Under the pieces are notes generated by a model, which worked only from the letters and a program-made list of their open reading frames with translations, had not been told where the DNA came from and ran no database searches. Below, one piece after another: positions 1-8,505 of a stretch of 54,892 nucleotides of DNA (its first letter is position 1; each line of letters opens with the position of its first letter). Made by a program: the position numbers and the translations under genes. Source of the stretch: Suilimivivens sp009774465 (lineage in GTDB: Bacteria; Bacillota; Clostridia; Lachnospirales; Lachnospiraceae). The stretch is from assembly GCA_947382645.1 (NCBI GenBank), contig CANDAE010000027.1, forward strand, positions 1 to 54,892, read 5' to 3'.

Positions 1-83
1 AATTCTTCTTTCGAATTTTCAGGGCTGCTTTGCTGTTTATTTGTCACGGTTCGGTTGTCAGGCAATCTCAGGAGATCACCAAC

Positions 84-171
84 GGAGAAGGAGGGATTTG
101 AACCCTCGCGCCGCTATTAACGACCTACTCCCTTTCCAGGGGAGCCCCTTCAGCCTCTTGGGTACTTCTCC
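84..171 (-). tRNA. tRNA-Ser (anticodon GGA)
   Basis: The minus strand folds as a class II tRNA of 88 nt. The acceptor stem pairs GGAGAAG with CTTCTCC, the anticodon loop CTGGAAA presents GGA (plus-strand 135-137), there is a long variable arm as expected for serine, and the T loop is GTTCAAATC. It reads UCC/UCU serine codons. CCA is not encoded. A second serine tRNA lies about 70 bases upstream, so the two probably form one transcript. Confidence 0.95.
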
Positions 172-240
172 AAATTAAGCTGACTTATTCTTACTTATTA
201 TTCAGACTGTTAATCAGTCCGCGGAGAAGGTATCTCCAGC

Positions 241-325
241 GGAGAGGGTGGGATTCGAACCCACGCGCCCTTGCGGACAAACGGTTTTCAAGACCGCCTC
301 GTTATGACCACTTCGATACCTCTCC
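241..325 (-). tRNA. tRNA-Ser (anticodon TGA)
   Basis: This is an 85-nt class II tRNA on the minus strand, with acceptor arms GGAGAGG and CCTCTCC, anticodon TGA (plus-strand 288-290), a long variable arm and the T loop GTTCGAATC. It reads UCA and related serine codons. CCA is not encoded. It probably shares a transcript with the tRNA-Ser(GGA) just downstream. Confidence 0.95.
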
Positions 326-402
326 ATGTCGTGCGCTCTCATTCGGCGCAATGATTATTCTAGCAAATCCATCTGGCAGTGTCAACACTTTTTTTACATT
401 TT

Positions 403-1044
403 TTACATTTCCTTACAGGCTGCTTCCATTTTTTCTCTGATCACCAGCATTTTTTTATCTATTTTATAAATAGCACGCGCACATTCCTTCAAATCTTTTT
501 CAAACTCATGCTTTTCATAATCACCCTTCTTATATACAAAATGATGCTCCACTACCGCCCAGAGATTCATCGCCTGAGTTCTGATTTGTATCTCAACTCT
601 TTTCTTTCCCGCACCATCCACCGGAACAAGCACAATCATGTGAAGACTTTGATAGCCGCTGGATTTGGGTTTCTTTACATAATCCTTGGTTTTAATAACC
701 TCCAGCTTCTCATCTGCCTTTAAAATCTCGGCAAGTCGGTAAATATCATCCAAAAAGTTGCATATCACTCTTATTCCCGAAATATCACTTAAATATTCCT
801 GAGCTGTCTGCTGCTTTACAATATATTTTTTCTTAATCATCTTATTTAGACAGCTCTCCGGTGTTTTAATCCTGCATATTGTCTGTCCTATAAAATTTCT
901 GCCCAGCTTTTCCGAGTATTCAATATTTATTTTTTCCAGTTTCTGTTCTATATACCTGCATGCTTCCCTGTATGGTTCCAAAAAAGCCTCTTCTTCCATC
1001 TGACTTAAAAATTCCTGGTATACATCATCTATCGTATTTGTCAT
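403..1044 (-). CDS. Small alarmone synthetase (RelQ/RelP-type (p)ppGpp synthetase)
   Basis: This is a 213-residue protein consisting of a RelA/SpoT synthetase domain without hydrolase, TGS or ACT domains. It would transfer pyrophosphate from ATP to GDP or GTP to make (p)ppGpp in the cytoplasm. The family motifs are visible: RIKTPESCLNK (58-68), DISGIR (87-92), KSSGYQSLH (127-135) and EIQIRT...WAVVEHH (151-168). These cover the substrate-binding, metal-binding and catalytic positions. The length fits the RelQ/RelP small synthetases (about 210 residues); which of the two is not clear. I start at the ATG at 1044, because an in-frame upstream ATG at 1113 has no ribosome binding site and lies next to a palindrome. 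It follows ispD after a gap containing a strong hairpin, so it may be attenuated or separately transcribed. Confidence 0.88.
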   Translation of the reverse strand: MTNTIDDVYQEFLSQMEEEAFLEPYREACRYIEQKLEKINIEYSEKLGRNFIGQTICRIKTPESCLNKMIKKKYIVKQQTAQEYLSDISGIRVICNFLDDIYRLAEILKADEKLEVIKTKDYVKKPKSSGYQSLHMIVLVPVDGAGKKRVEIQIRTQAMNLWAVVEHHFVYKKGDYEKHEFEKDLKECARAIYKIDKKMLVIREKMEAACKEM

Positions 1045-1121
1045 AATCCTGCTATTCCCTTTCCCACTATGACAGCAATTACAAAAACCTGAGGTTATGC
1101 AATCCACTTTCATATATAATG

Positions 1122-1142
1122 ATGCGCCGCTTTGCGGCGCAT
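1122..1142. repeat. Perfect palindromic hairpin between ispD and the alarmone synthetase
   Basis: Nine-base arms ATGCGCCGC and GCGGCGCAT flank a TTT loop, giving a very stable hairpin on either strand. It lies downstream of ispD (minus strand) but has no U tract after it, so it is at best a weak terminator or an mRNA 3'-end stabiliser. The core CGCTTTGCG recurs in the hairpin at 17801-17825, which suggests a small palindromic repeat family. Confidence 0.7.
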
Positions 1143-1218
1143 AAATATTAAGCTCTGAATACCATTATTATGTATGAAATACGTAAAATATACCTAAAAG
1201 CTTAAACGTCTCTGTTAT

Positions 1219-1956
1219 TTATCTGCTGCTGATTCTGTTCTCTCTGTCTTTAATAAAATTTTCTGCTGTTATAATATCTTCAGGCGTGGTTATTTTTATA
1301 TTTTCGTAGGAACCGGATACTAATTTTATTGGCTGTCCTGTGAATTTTTCTACTACCATTGCATCATCTGTAATAGTTATTCCTTCTTTCAGCAAATCCT
1401 TTTCACTCAAAATCAGCTTATCATAAGCTTCTTTAATTAAAGCACAGTCAAAAACCTGGGGGGTTTGCACCATCCAGACCAGCTTTCTTTCTGGTGTTGA
1501 TGATATGTATCCTTCTTTGTCAGCAATTTTTATGGTATCCTTTACAGGCATCCCTGTCACACAGGCCTTAAATTTTTTGACACAGGATAAGGCTCTGCCT
1601 AAAATTTCCTCTGTCACCAAAGGTCTTGCTCCGTCATGAATAAAGACAAAGTCACATTCTGAAATCCTGCTTAATCCTGCCGCAACAGAATGATATCGTT
1701 CCTTCCCACCTTCAATAATGGATTTTACCTTACTGAATCCATACCGCTTGACAATTTCTTTTTGACAATATTCAATATCATCTGGCGATACCACCAGCAC
1801 AATCTCATCAATAAAACTGTCCTGAAAAGCCTTCAGCGAATAGTAAATAACCGGCTTTTCCCGTAACAGCATATATTGCTTTTTGGTACTGCTTTCCATC
1901 CGCTTTCCGCTGCCTGCTGCCAAAACAATCGCCGCTGTCCGTTCTTTTTTCCCCAT
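1219..1956 (-). CDS. ispD: 2-C-methyl-D-erythritol 4-phosphate cytidylyltransferase
   Basis: IspD couples CTP to methylerythritol 4-phosphate in the MEP isoprenoid pathway (cytoplasm). The 245-residue product shows the nucleotide-binding loop LAAGSGKRM (about residues 12-20), the following KKQY lysine motif, the HDGARPLV motif and the C-terminal ENIKITTPEDI block that carries the second catalytic lysine, so all recognised catalytic positions are present. Length matches the family. The start is ambiguous: GGGAGGG lies 12 nt before the ATG at 1956 and only 3-4 nt before an ATG at 1965. It directly follows tsaD in the same direction. A second IspD-family gene at 22200-22961 has lost two of these catalytic residues, so this one is the real ispD. 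Confidence 0.93.
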   Translation of the reverse strand: MGKKERTAAIVLAAGSGKRMESSTKKQYMLLREKPVIYYSLKAFQDSFIDEIVLVVSPDDIEYCQKEIVKRYGFSKVKSIIEGGKERYHSVAAGLSRISECDFVFIHDGARPLVTEEILGRALSCVKKFKACVTGMPVKDTIKIADKEGYISSTPERKLVWMVQTPQVFDCALIKEAYDKLILSEKDLLKEGITITDDAMVVEKFTGQPIKLVSGSYENIKITTPEDIITAENFIKDRENRISSR

Positions 1957-1994
1957 TCTTCGCATTACCCTCCCTGCCAAAGCCAGGCTGAAAC

Positions 1995-3020
1995 TTAAAT
2001 CCTCTCGCCAAGCCTTAAATTAGGCACTGCATTTAAGTCAAATCCATGCCGGACGCCTCTTTGATACTCATAATAAGCTGCAGCTCCAATCATAGCTGCA
2101 TTGTCCGTACAATAGATCGGCGAAGGATGATAAAAAGCAATATTCCTTTCTCTGCACCTTCCCTCAAAGGCATTTCTAAGCGCACTGTTAGACGCCACAC
2201 CGCCGGCTATTGCAAATTTATTGTAATGGTATTTTGAAACCGCATCCATAGAATGTTCCACAAGCACATCAACAACTGCCTTTTGAAAAGAGGCCGCCAC
2301 ATCTGCTGTGTTTATTTCTTCCCCTTTCATCCGGCAGGAATTCAAGTAGTTCAGCACTGCCGATTTCAGACCGCTGAAGCTGAAATCATACGCTGAATCC
2401 CCTACTTTAGCGCGGGGAAAATGTACTGCATCCGGATTTCCTTCCCTGGAAACTTTGTCAATCTTCGGACCGCCGGGATAGCCTAACCCTATAGCCCGCG
2501 CCACTTTATCAAAAGCTTCCCCGGCCGCATCATCTCTGGTTCTTCCGATAATCTCATATGCACCATAATCCTTCACCACTACCAAATGGGAATGTCCCCC
2601 TGACACCACCAGACAGATAAAAGGAGGCTCTAAATCTTTATTTTCAATATAGTTGGCGCTGATATGTCCTTCTATATGATGTACACCAATAAGAGGAATG
2701 CCTGATGCAAAGCTGATTGCCTTAGCCTCTGACACGCCCACAAGCAGCGCCCCTACAAGCCCCGGGCCATAGGTTACCGCAATGGCATCCATGTCATAAA
2801 GTTCTTTGTCTGCATCAGTCAATGCCTGTTCTATCACCTGATTAATCTTTTCTATATGCTTGCGGGAAGCAATCTCCGGCACCACGCCTCCATATTCGGT
2901 GTGCAGCGCAATTTGAGAATAAATTACATTGGAAAGAACTTCCCTTCCGTTTCGTACCACTGCCGCCGCTGTCTCATCGCAGGAGCTTTCTATTGCCAAT
3001 ATGCAAATTTCTTTTTCCAT
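1995..3020 (-). CDS. tsaD: tRNA N6-threonylcarbamoyladenosine transferase TsaD
   Basis: TsaD transfers the threonylcarbamoyl group from threonylcarbamoyl-AMP to A37 of ANN-decoding tRNAs, working with TsaB and TsaE, both encoded about 2-4 kb upstream in the same direction. The 341-residue protein has the ASKHA-fold start (ESSCDETA near residue 11) and the metal-binding HIEGH motif at 115-119, followed by VVSGGHSHL and the C-terminal GGVASN block. Length is normal for bacterial TsaD. The ATG at 3020 has only a weak upstream purine tract (GGTAGTG). It sits between a small membrane-anchored protein gene and ispD. Confidence 0.96.
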   Translation of the reverse strand: MEKEICILAIESSCDETAAAVVRNGREVLSNVIYSQIALHTEYGGVVPEIASRKHIEKINQVIEQALTDADKELYDMDAIAVTYGPGLVGALLVGVSEAKAISFASGIPLIGVHHIEGHISANYIENKDLEPPFICLVVSGGHSHLVVVKDYGAYEIIGRTRDDAAGEAFDKVARAIGLGYPGGPKIDKVSREGNPDAVHFPRAKVGDSAYDFSFSGLKSAVLNYLNSCRMKGEEINTADVAASFQKAVVDVLVEHSMDAVSKYHYNKFAIAGGVASNSALRNAFEGRCRERNIAFYHPSPIYCTDNAAMIGAAAYYEYQRGVRHGFDLNAVPNLRLGERI

Positions 3021-3068
3021 AATAAATCACTACCTAAACCTTTTCCACCTTATCAGTAAATATTCCCT

Positions 3069-3650
3069 CTACTGTTCCGTCAACTCCCAGCCATATATTT
3101 TCCAGTGGTTTTCCTCATCCTTTCGCAAGAGAAATCTTTCCTGGGTGGAAGAAAGCTGTGTTCCTGTCCTTAATGTAAAAGTACAGTATAATCTTGCCCA
3201 GCTATAACCGTCCTGGTTAAATTCTTCCACATCTGTGGCTGATGACAATGTATAGCTGGAAATTACAATTTTATCCTTTGCAAACTGTTCAATATCCCAT
3301 TTTAAATTCTTCAGATATTGATCCTGCGTCATATTTGCAACCAGCTCTGCATCATACAATGTTTGAATCTTAAGCGCCAGCGCTTCAAATTCTTCTTCCG
3401 TGTAGGTTTCATTATACAGACATTGCGCCATTTGACAGTAGTACTTCAATACTTCCCTTGGCGTAGGTGGATAATTGGTATCTAAATTTCGCAGCAGCAC
3501 ATTCTGGACTTCCGTTATTTTAACTTCATTTTCCTGTTTCTGTGAAGCTGCTCTTTGAGACAGATAAAAGTAATAGCCCAACACCAGACATACCAGTATA
3601 ATTCCAATAATCAGTACCTTCACTCCGTTTTGATTTTGTTTTTTTCTCAT
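3069..3650 (-). CDS. Membrane-anchored protein of unknown function (DUF6715-like)
   Basis: The 193-residue product begins with a basic stretch (MRKKQNQ), has one hydrophobic segment at about residues 10-30 (VLIIGIILVCLVLGYYFYL), and then a soluble extracytoplasmic domain rich in aromatic and acidic residues with the segment NYPPTPREVLKYY. It looks like a type II anchored protein. I recall a similar family in Lachnospiraceae (DUF6715), but that assignment is from memory. A GGAGGAGG ribosome binding site 7 nt upstream fixes the start at 3650; the longer frame to 3740 overlaps rnz and is not needed. It sits between rnz and tsaD in a conserved-looking housekeeping run, but nothing in the sequence shows its role. 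Confidence 0.75.
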   Translation of the reverse strand: MRKKQNQNGVKVLIIGIILVCLVLGYYFYLSQRAASQKQENEVKITEVQNVLLRNLDTNYPPTPREVLKYYCQMAQCLYNETYTEEEFEALALKIQTLYDAELVANMTQDQYLKNLKWDIEQFAKDKIVISSYTLSSATDVEEFNQDGYSWARLYCTFTLRTGTQLSSTQERFLLRKDEENHWKIYGWELTEQ

Positions 3651-3702
3651 CCGGATACCTCCTCCATACTTCTTTCTGTGAGGCCAAATGCCTTTTAAAG
3701 TG

Positions 3703-4614
3703 CTAATCCTCTTCAAAAACCAGTTCCAGAGTCTTTCCATCTCTGCAGGTTTCCGCAGCCGGAAAAATATTTTTAACTGCCGGCAGAAACTCCTCGGGGC
3801 GGTTTAACGAGGGGCTGTAATGTGTCAGCCAAAGTCTTTCCACCCGTGCCCGCTTTGCAAGTTCCGCCGCCTCATAAAACGTCATATGCCTGTTTTCCTT
3901 CGCTTTGTCCTTTTTATCCGGTTCCCCATACATCCCTTCGCAGATAAAAAGATCTGCATTCATTGCATTTTTAACAATCCCCTGGGTAGGCCTTGTATCG
4001 GTGCAGTAAGTAACCTTCAATCCTTTTCTTTCCGGTCCTAAAACCATTTCCGGCACAAGTGTCATTTCTTTCAACTGGATGGTTTCTCCCTTCTGGAGAC
4101 GATTCCAGTACTTCTTCTCTATTCCAAGTTCCAGGGCCTTTTCCAACTGAAATTTACCAATTCGGTCAATGATCAGACTGTATCCATAGCAGGTCACATT
4201 ATGATTTACTTTAAATGCCTCTATACGAAAACCATCGAACTGTATTTTCTGTTCTGCCTCCGTCAGTTCCAGGCAGTCAATGGCAAAAGGAAGTTCCGGT
4301 GCAATCACACGTAAAGAAGCCACCACCCTGGAAAGTCCTTTAGGCCCCACCAAAAGAAGCGGCTCTGTCCGTTCTGCATTCCCCATTGTGAGAAGCATTC
4401 CGGGCAGTCCGCTGATATGATCCGCATGAAAGTGGGTAAAGCAGATGACATCAATGGGTTTTGGACTCCAGCCCTTTTCCTTCATGGCAATCTGCGTTCC
4501 CTCTCCGCAATCTATTAATATGCCTGTTCCATTATATCTGGCCATCATGGATGTCAGCCACCTATAGGGCAGAGGCATCATTCCCCCTGTTCCCAATAAG
4601 CATATATCCAGCAT
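3703..4614 (-). CDS. rnz: Ribonuclease Z (tRNA 3' processing endonuclease)
   Basis: RNase Z is a zinc metallo-beta-lactamase nuclease that trims 3' trailers from tRNA precursors. This matters here because the two tRNAs in the window lack encoded CCA. The 303-residue product has the signature HFHADH at 61-66, an early GTGGMMPLP loop, DCGEGTQ (about 36-41), the later CTDTRPT segment and a C-terminal HYSPS with the last metal histidine. Length is typical for the short bacterial form. The start at 4614 is supported by GGAGG 5 nt upstream; a longer frame to 4650 lacks a binding site. It lies between a small zinc-ribbon gene and the DUF6715-like gene on the same strand. Confidence 0.94.
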   Translation of the reverse strand: MLDICLLGTGGMMPLPYRWLTSMMARYNGTGILIDCGEGTQIAMKEKGWSPKPIDVICFTHFHADHISGLPGMLLTMGNAERTEPLLLVGPKGLSRVVASLRVIAPELPFAIDCLELTEAEQKIQFDGFRIEAFKVNHNVTCYGYSLIIDRIGKFQLEKALELGIEKKYWNRLQKGETIQLKEMTLVPEMVLGPERKGLKVTYCTDTRPTQGIVKNAMNADLFICEGMYGEPDKKDKAKENRHMTFYEAAELAKRARVERLWLTHYSPSLNRPEEFLPAVKNIFPAAETCRDGKTLELVFEED

Positions 4615-4665
4615 AGTTCCTCCAAACCTGATACAGCCTTGCACATCCACCTGTATAGAAAGATT

Positions 4666-4908
4666 TTAAATCAGTTCCAAAATTTCTTCCTCCTCTACCG
4701 GAATGGCAAATTCTTTGATCATTTTATCATAACATTCCTCGCATAAATCAAAGGAATGTTTCTTTCCATCCTTGTTGCTGAAATATCCAAACTGGACATT
4801 TCCGTTAAAGCATCCTTCTTTTAAAATTCCATTTTCGACACGTAATTCTTTTTTGCATTTATTGCAGATTACAGATACAAGTTCTTTATTATCTGAATAA
4901 TTTCGCAT
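4666..4908 (-). CDS. Small zinc-ribbon protein of unknown function
   Basis: This is an 80-residue protein with two CxxC pairs, CNKC (about residues 16-19) and CEEC (about 58-61), separated by about 40 residues, which suggests a single structural zinc site. The tail is strongly acidic (PVEEEEILELI). No enzyme motif is visible. The start at ATG 4908 has an excellent AAAGGAGG binding site 8 nt upstream. A longer frame reaching 5046 would add a hydrophobic stretch but overlaps rimI and has no supporting site. It sits between rimI and rnz in the tRNA-modification run, so a link to RNA metabolism is possible but only by neighbourhood. Confidence 0.7.
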   Translation of the reverse strand: MRNYSDNKELVSVICNKCKKELRVENGILKEGCFNGNVQFGYFSNKDGKKHSFDLCEECYDKMIKEFAIPVEEEEILELI

Positions 4909-5002
4909 GGTCTTATCCTCCTTTGGTATTTCGCATATACTCCCTAACACCATTATACATAAAAGAGAAATAAGAAACAGTGGTAATTCTTCCATGCGCT
5001 TC

Positions 5003-5437
5003 CTATCTTTTCCACATAATAAGGGCGTCTTCCCTGGGCTTTTCATAAAAGTCCGGCCTTACCCCTTCCCCCTTAAAGCCAAGTCCTTCATACAGCCTGA
5101 TTGCCGGCTGATTACTGACTCTCACCTCAAGGGTGCAATCTCCCATGCCATTTTCCGGAGCCTTTTCAAGCATATATTCCATCAGCTTTCTGCCAATTCC
5201 CTTTTGACGATGCTTTTCGGCAACCACCACATTTGTGATCTCGCCTTCCCCTGCAATATTTCTTATTCCGCAGCAGCCTGCAATTTCTCCATCCAGCTCC
5301 GCAACATAATAATACGCATAATCGGCTTCCACCATTTCCAAAAAATCTTTGGCTGACCAGGGCATGGAAAAAGTTTCACTTTCAATTTTGCTGACTGTCT
5401 CCACATCATCAGCCTTCATTTCTCTAATTAGCAGCAT
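5003..5437 (-). CDS. rimI: Ribosomal protein S18 alanine N-acetyltransferase RimI
   Basis: This is a GNAT-family N-acetyltransferase of 144 residues. The acetyl-CoA pyrophosphate loop RQKGIGRKL is at about residues 80-88, preceded by the GEITNVVV strand, and the family's C-terminal LYEGLGF motif is present. RimI acetylates the N terminus of ribosomal protein S18, and in Firmicutes its gene is routinely found with tsaB and tsaE, as here. The ATG at 5437 has AAAAGG 5 nt upstream; a GTG two codons earlier is less likely. The gene overlaps the 3' end of tsaB by 14 nt, which suggests translational coupling. Confidence 0.92.
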   Translation of the reverse strand: MLLIREMKADDVETVSKIESETFSMPWSAKDFLEMVEADYAYYYVAELDGEIAGCCGIRNIAGEGEITNVVVAEKHRQKGIGRKLMEYMLEKAPENGMGDCTLEVRVSNQPAIRLYEGLGFKGEGVRPDFYEKPREDALIMWKR

Positions 5438-6167
5438 GTTCACCTTTTCTTTCCCGTTCCGCCTGAGATAATCTTAAGTATTCCGGTGCATGATCTTTTG
5501 CATCCACTACTTTTCCTTCCTTTATATATCGAAAAGCCAGCATGGCAAAGGCTGCCGCCCTCTGCCGGTTCATATGTGCCGGTGCAAAGCTATAGGGAAT
5601 CGTCAGAAGATGAGAAAGCTTTTCTTCAAATACAGGCACTCCGTCTCCTAGAAAAATCACTTCCCGTTCTGTTTTATTGCATTTATCTGCAATCTCCTCT
5701 ATGGATACAGCACATTGAGGAAACAGACAGGAAAGCTCATAGTTTTTAAGATTCTGGCACCGGGAGCAGCCCCTTTCCCTGACAAACTCATAAATTCCGG
5801 TATAAACCTGATCTCTTCTGGCATCCATAATGGGACATACCAGCTTATCTGTTCCATATAAATTACATGCCAGACCGTCTAATGTGGGAATCTCCACAAG
5901 GGGTACGTTTAATGCAAATCCCAGTCCTTTGGCTGTGGCTGAACCAATCCTCAGTCCGGTAAAAGATCCCGGTCCGGCTGCCAGCGCAATGGCATCCACC
6001 GTAGACATATCCAGTTCCACCATATTTTTCAGCTCATTTAACATGGGCAGAAGGGTTTGAGAATGGGTTTTCTTATGCTGAATGTTGTACTCTCCCACCA
6101 GTTTATCATCTTCAACTATTGCTGCCGATGCCACCAGACCAGAACTGTCTATCGCTATGATCTTCAT
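5424..6167 (-). CDS. tsaB: tRNA threonylcarbamoyladenosine biosynthesis protein TsaB
   Basis: TsaB is the non-catalytic paralogue of TsaD that forms the heterodimer core of the bacterial t6A machinery. The 247-residue product starts with the ASKHA strand MKIIAIDSSG, carries the family signature PGSFTGLRIG (about 66-75), and lacks the HxxxH metal site of TsaD, as expected. Its start overlaps the tsaE stop by 4 nt (ATGA), and its end overlaps rimI, so tsaE-tsaB-rimI form one translationally coupled block. Confidence 0.95.
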   Translation of the reverse strand: MKIIAIDSSGLVASAAIVEDDKLVGEYNIQHKKTHSQTLLPMLNELKNMVELDMSTVDAIALAAGPGSFTGLRIGSATAKGLGFALNVPLVEIPTLDGLACNLYGTDKLVCPIMDARRDQVYTGIYEFVRERGCSRCQNLKNYELSCLFPQCAVSIEEIADKCNKTEREVIFLGDGVPVFEEKLSHLLTIPYSFAPAHMNRQRAAAFAMLAFRYIKEGKVVDAKDHAPEYLRLSQAERERKGEHAAN

Positions 6168-6607
6168 CTTAAATACCGTTCCTTAATCCGTATTTTCCTA
6201 TAATCAAATCCTTTTTCCAAATCTTTGGAAATGGTAATTTCGGTAAAGTGCTCCGGAAGAATCTCTTCGATCAAATCCGCCCATTCTATCAGGCACACTC
6301 CATCTCCATAAAAGCAGTCCTCATATCCTATCTCATCCATTTCTGAAATGTCCCCGATCCGGTACACATCAAAATGGTAAAAAGGACACCTGCCCTCTTC
6401 GTATATCTGCAAAATTGTAAAAGTAGGGCTGTTAACCGGCTCTGTAATCCCAAGCCCTTTCGCTAACCCCTGCGTAAATACCGTCTTTCCGGTTCCCAGA
6501 TCTCCAATCAGAGTAAATACCGAGCCTGCCGCCGCTTCCTGTCCGATCCGCCTGCCCAATTCAAAGGTCTCCTCAGGACTAAAGGTTTCAACAAATTTAT
6601 CTTCCAT
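6164..6607 (-). CDS. tsaE: tRNA threonylcarbamoyladenosine biosynthesis ATPase TsaE
   Basis: TsaE is a P-loop ATPase that drives turnover of the TsaBD complex in t6A synthesis. The 147-residue product has Walker A GDLGTGKT at 35-42, the characteristic NSPTFTI segment, and the YHFDVYR motif followed by the IEWAD segment in the second half, all typical of the family. The ATG at 6607 is preceded by AGGAAG about 10 nt upstream; the longer frame to 6673 runs into the preceding gene and is rejected. It overlaps tsaB by 4 nt. Confidence 0.95.
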   Translation of the reverse strand: MEDKFVETFSPEETFELGRRIGQEAAAGSVFTLIGDLGTGKTVFTQGLAKGLGITEPVNSPTFTILQIYEEGRCPFYHFDVYRIGDISEMDEIGYEDCFYGDGVCLIEWADLIEEILPEHFTEITISKDLEKGFDYRKIRIKERYLR

Positions 6608-6620
6608 ATAAAATAACTTC

Positions 6621-7100
6621 CTAACTGCGAATCTTAACTTTTTTAGGGGGCATATGGGTAGATATGGTTTCAATGACTATAGGCGCCTTTTCCCCTAAAT
6701 CTTTTCTCGGAAAAATAGAGGCGTTTACCGGTGAAGTATAAATGATAAGGCTCCTGGGTGTAGATACCGCCTTATGCATATCTTCCCACTTCTGACTTTG
6801 TATCTCTTCCTTTTGAGACACTTCCATTCCTTCCTCAGTCAGCTTATAGTGAAGGCACTCCTTAAATGCAGGATTTGCAAGATACTGCTGCCTGGATTTA
6901 ATAAACAAAGTCCAGGGCAGATAAGCTAAAATCACAATGCCTGCAATCAGACACAGTACGCCGCTTCCCATAAAAAATGCCACTACCATAAGCGCTCCTG
7001 CCACTGCTCCAATTAATCCTGAAGCACTTGTATAGGTATGATAAAGCATATAGTCATAAAGCACTGCCGGGGTTACTTTCACATCAAATTCAACTTCCAT
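6621..7100 (-). CDS. YcxB-like two-helix membrane protein
   Basis: This is a 159-residue protein whose N-terminal third contains two adjacent hydrophobic helices (about 27-47 and 48-67), followed by a soluble domain with the pattern KLTEEGMEV...QKWEDMHKAVSTPRSLIIYTS...FPRKD. That arrangement matches the YcxB-like family (a PH-like C-terminal domain after two transmembrane helices). Function is unknown. It ends 13 nt before tsaE starts, so it probably heads the t6A operon. A terminator-like hairpin at 7133-7156 separates it from the efflux operon upstream. Confidence 0.75.
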   Translation of the reverse strand: MEVEFDVKVTPAVLYDYMLYHTYTSASGLIGAVAGALMVVAFFMGSGVLCLIAGIVILAYLPWTLFIKSRQQYLANPAFKECLHYKLTEEGMEVSQKEEIQSQKWEDMHKAVSTPRSLIIYTSPVNASIFPRKDLGEKAPIVIETISTHMPPKKVKIRS

Positions 7101-7132
7101 AGTCCGTTCCCTTAATTCTTCCCTTACTGAAA

Positions 7133-7156
7133 GAGCACCTACGCAGGCAGGTGCTC
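7133..7156 (-). terminator. Terminator-like hairpin after the efflux permease gene
   Basis: The arms GAGCACCT and AGGTGCTC enclose an 8-nt loop, followed on the minus strand by a short TTTCAGT run. It lies between the end of the permease gene (7214) and the start of the YcxB-like gene (7100), a natural place for transcription to end. The U tract is short, so termination may be incomplete. Confidence 0.6.
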
Positions 7157-7213
7157 TCCACTCATCTTTCTTCTATTATACTAAAAATACCATAAAGTGC
7201 AATAAAAAACTTT

Positions 7214-8431
7214 TTACTCATGCCGAAGTGCTTCAATTGGACTTAATCTTGCAGCCTTTCTTGCCGGATAAATTCCAAAAAAGATTCCCACGCCGCAGGA
7301 AAATACGGAAGCAATAATGATTGTTGCCACATCCACGGAAGCGTTAATCTCCATGATTGAACATACGCCAAAGGCTCCCATGATTCCCAATATAATGCCA
7401 ATGATTCCTCCAAGCAGTGTAATAATACCTGCTTCTGCCAGAAACTGCAAAAGTACCGAACCTGTTCTTGCTCCCAGCGCCTTCCTGATACCAATTTCTC
7501 TTGTTCTTTCTGTTACAGATACCAGCATAATATTCATAACGCCGATCCCGCCTACCAAAAGAGAAATTGCTGCCACAAAAGAAATAAATACTGTAATAAA
7601 TCCCAAAATCGTATCATACTGAGCTGCCACATCAGTAAAGCTCTGCATCATGATCTGGTTTTCTCCCCGGACATTATGTCTGCTTTCCAGTAATGCCAAC
7701 GTTTTGGCAGCCACCTCCGTACAATAGGCAGAGGACTCTGCAACCACATAAAACTGATCAATTTCATCAATATAATAGCCCAGTTTATTTGCCATAAAAG
7801 TAAGAGGCACTTCTGCTTCAATTGTGGTCACCCCATAGCTTCCGGTGATAAGAGAGGATGCACTGTCCTGCCTGATACCGATTACCCGCAGCTCCTGCGT
7901 CACACCCCAGAAGGTTGCGTCAAAGCTCATGCCGATTACATCTGTGGTTCCAAACAGCGCCACAGCGCTGCTTTCCGTAATTACACATACATTACTGCCG
8001 CCATCATAATCATTTTGTGAAAAATATTTTCCCTTTGCAATAGGTTCCGATGAAATATATTGAAGCCCTGTTGTTCCACCGCTCATTCTGATATCGTAAT
8101 CGCCTTTGGGGCCTTCTGCAGCTCCCCATGTGCCAAACTGCGGCGTTACGCCTTTTACATGATCGATCTGAGTTACAATTGCTTCAAAATCTGCCTGGTC
8201 AAAGGTTACTGTAGTATCCTTTCTTGTACTGTCCACATAAAATGCAATCTGACCGCCTGCAAGTCCTTCCAGTTCGGAATTCACCTGTCCCCGGACACCA
8301 TTACCAATAGATATGACCATGATAACCGAAGAAATACCGATAATAATGCCAAGCATTGTAAGGATCGAACGCCCTTTATTGCTCTTTATATTCATAAGGG
8401 CAATTTTTATGTATTCCCAAATTTGTGCCAT
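7214..8431 (-). CDS. MacB-type ABC transporter permease
   Basis: This is a 405-residue integral membrane protein with the MacB/FtsX layout: an N-terminal transmembrane helix (SILTMLGIIIGISSVIMVISIG), a large extracytoplasmic domain of about 220 residues, and three C-terminal helices (about 285-310, 335-360, 370-395) ending in YPARKAARLSPIEALRHE, the family's terminal signature. TERTREIGIRKALGAR is the cytoplasmic coupling segment. It should pair with the ATPase at 10170-10868 and the adaptor at 8506-10053 to form a tripartite-like exporter. In a Gram-positive this acts on membrane or envelope substrates such as antimicrobial peptides. I place the start at 8431, where the protein aligns with the family N terminus; an ATG at 8446 is an alternative. 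Confidence 0.92.
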   Translation of the reverse strand: MAQIWEYIKIALMNIKSNKGRSILTMLGIIIGISSVIMVISIGNGVRGQVNSELEGLAGGQIAFYVDSTRKDTTVTFDQADFEAIVTQIDHVKGVTPQFGTWGAAEGPKGDYDIRMSGGTTGLQYISSEPIAKGKYFSQNDYDGGSNVCVITESSAVALFGTTDVIGMSFDATFWGVTQELRVIGIRQDSASSLITGSYGVTTIEAEVPLTFMANKLGYYIDEIDQFYVVAESSAYCTEVAAKTLALLESRHNVRGENQIMMQSFTDVAAQYDTILGFITVFISFVAAISLLVGGIGVMNIMLVSVTERTREIGIRKALGARTGSVLLQFLAEAGIITLLGGIIGIILGIMGAFGVCSIMEINASVDVATIIIASVFSCGVGIFFGIYPARKAARLSPIEALRHE

Positions 8432-8505
8432 TTTCCTTTTTACCATGCCTTTCCCGTCCAGGCACACTATAAATATGCCAGGATACGTATCTCTCCTCTT
8501 TTACC

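Noticed and set aside
7243..7494. Minus-strand frame inside the permease gene
   Set aside because: It is a shadow in another frame of the clearly coding permease.
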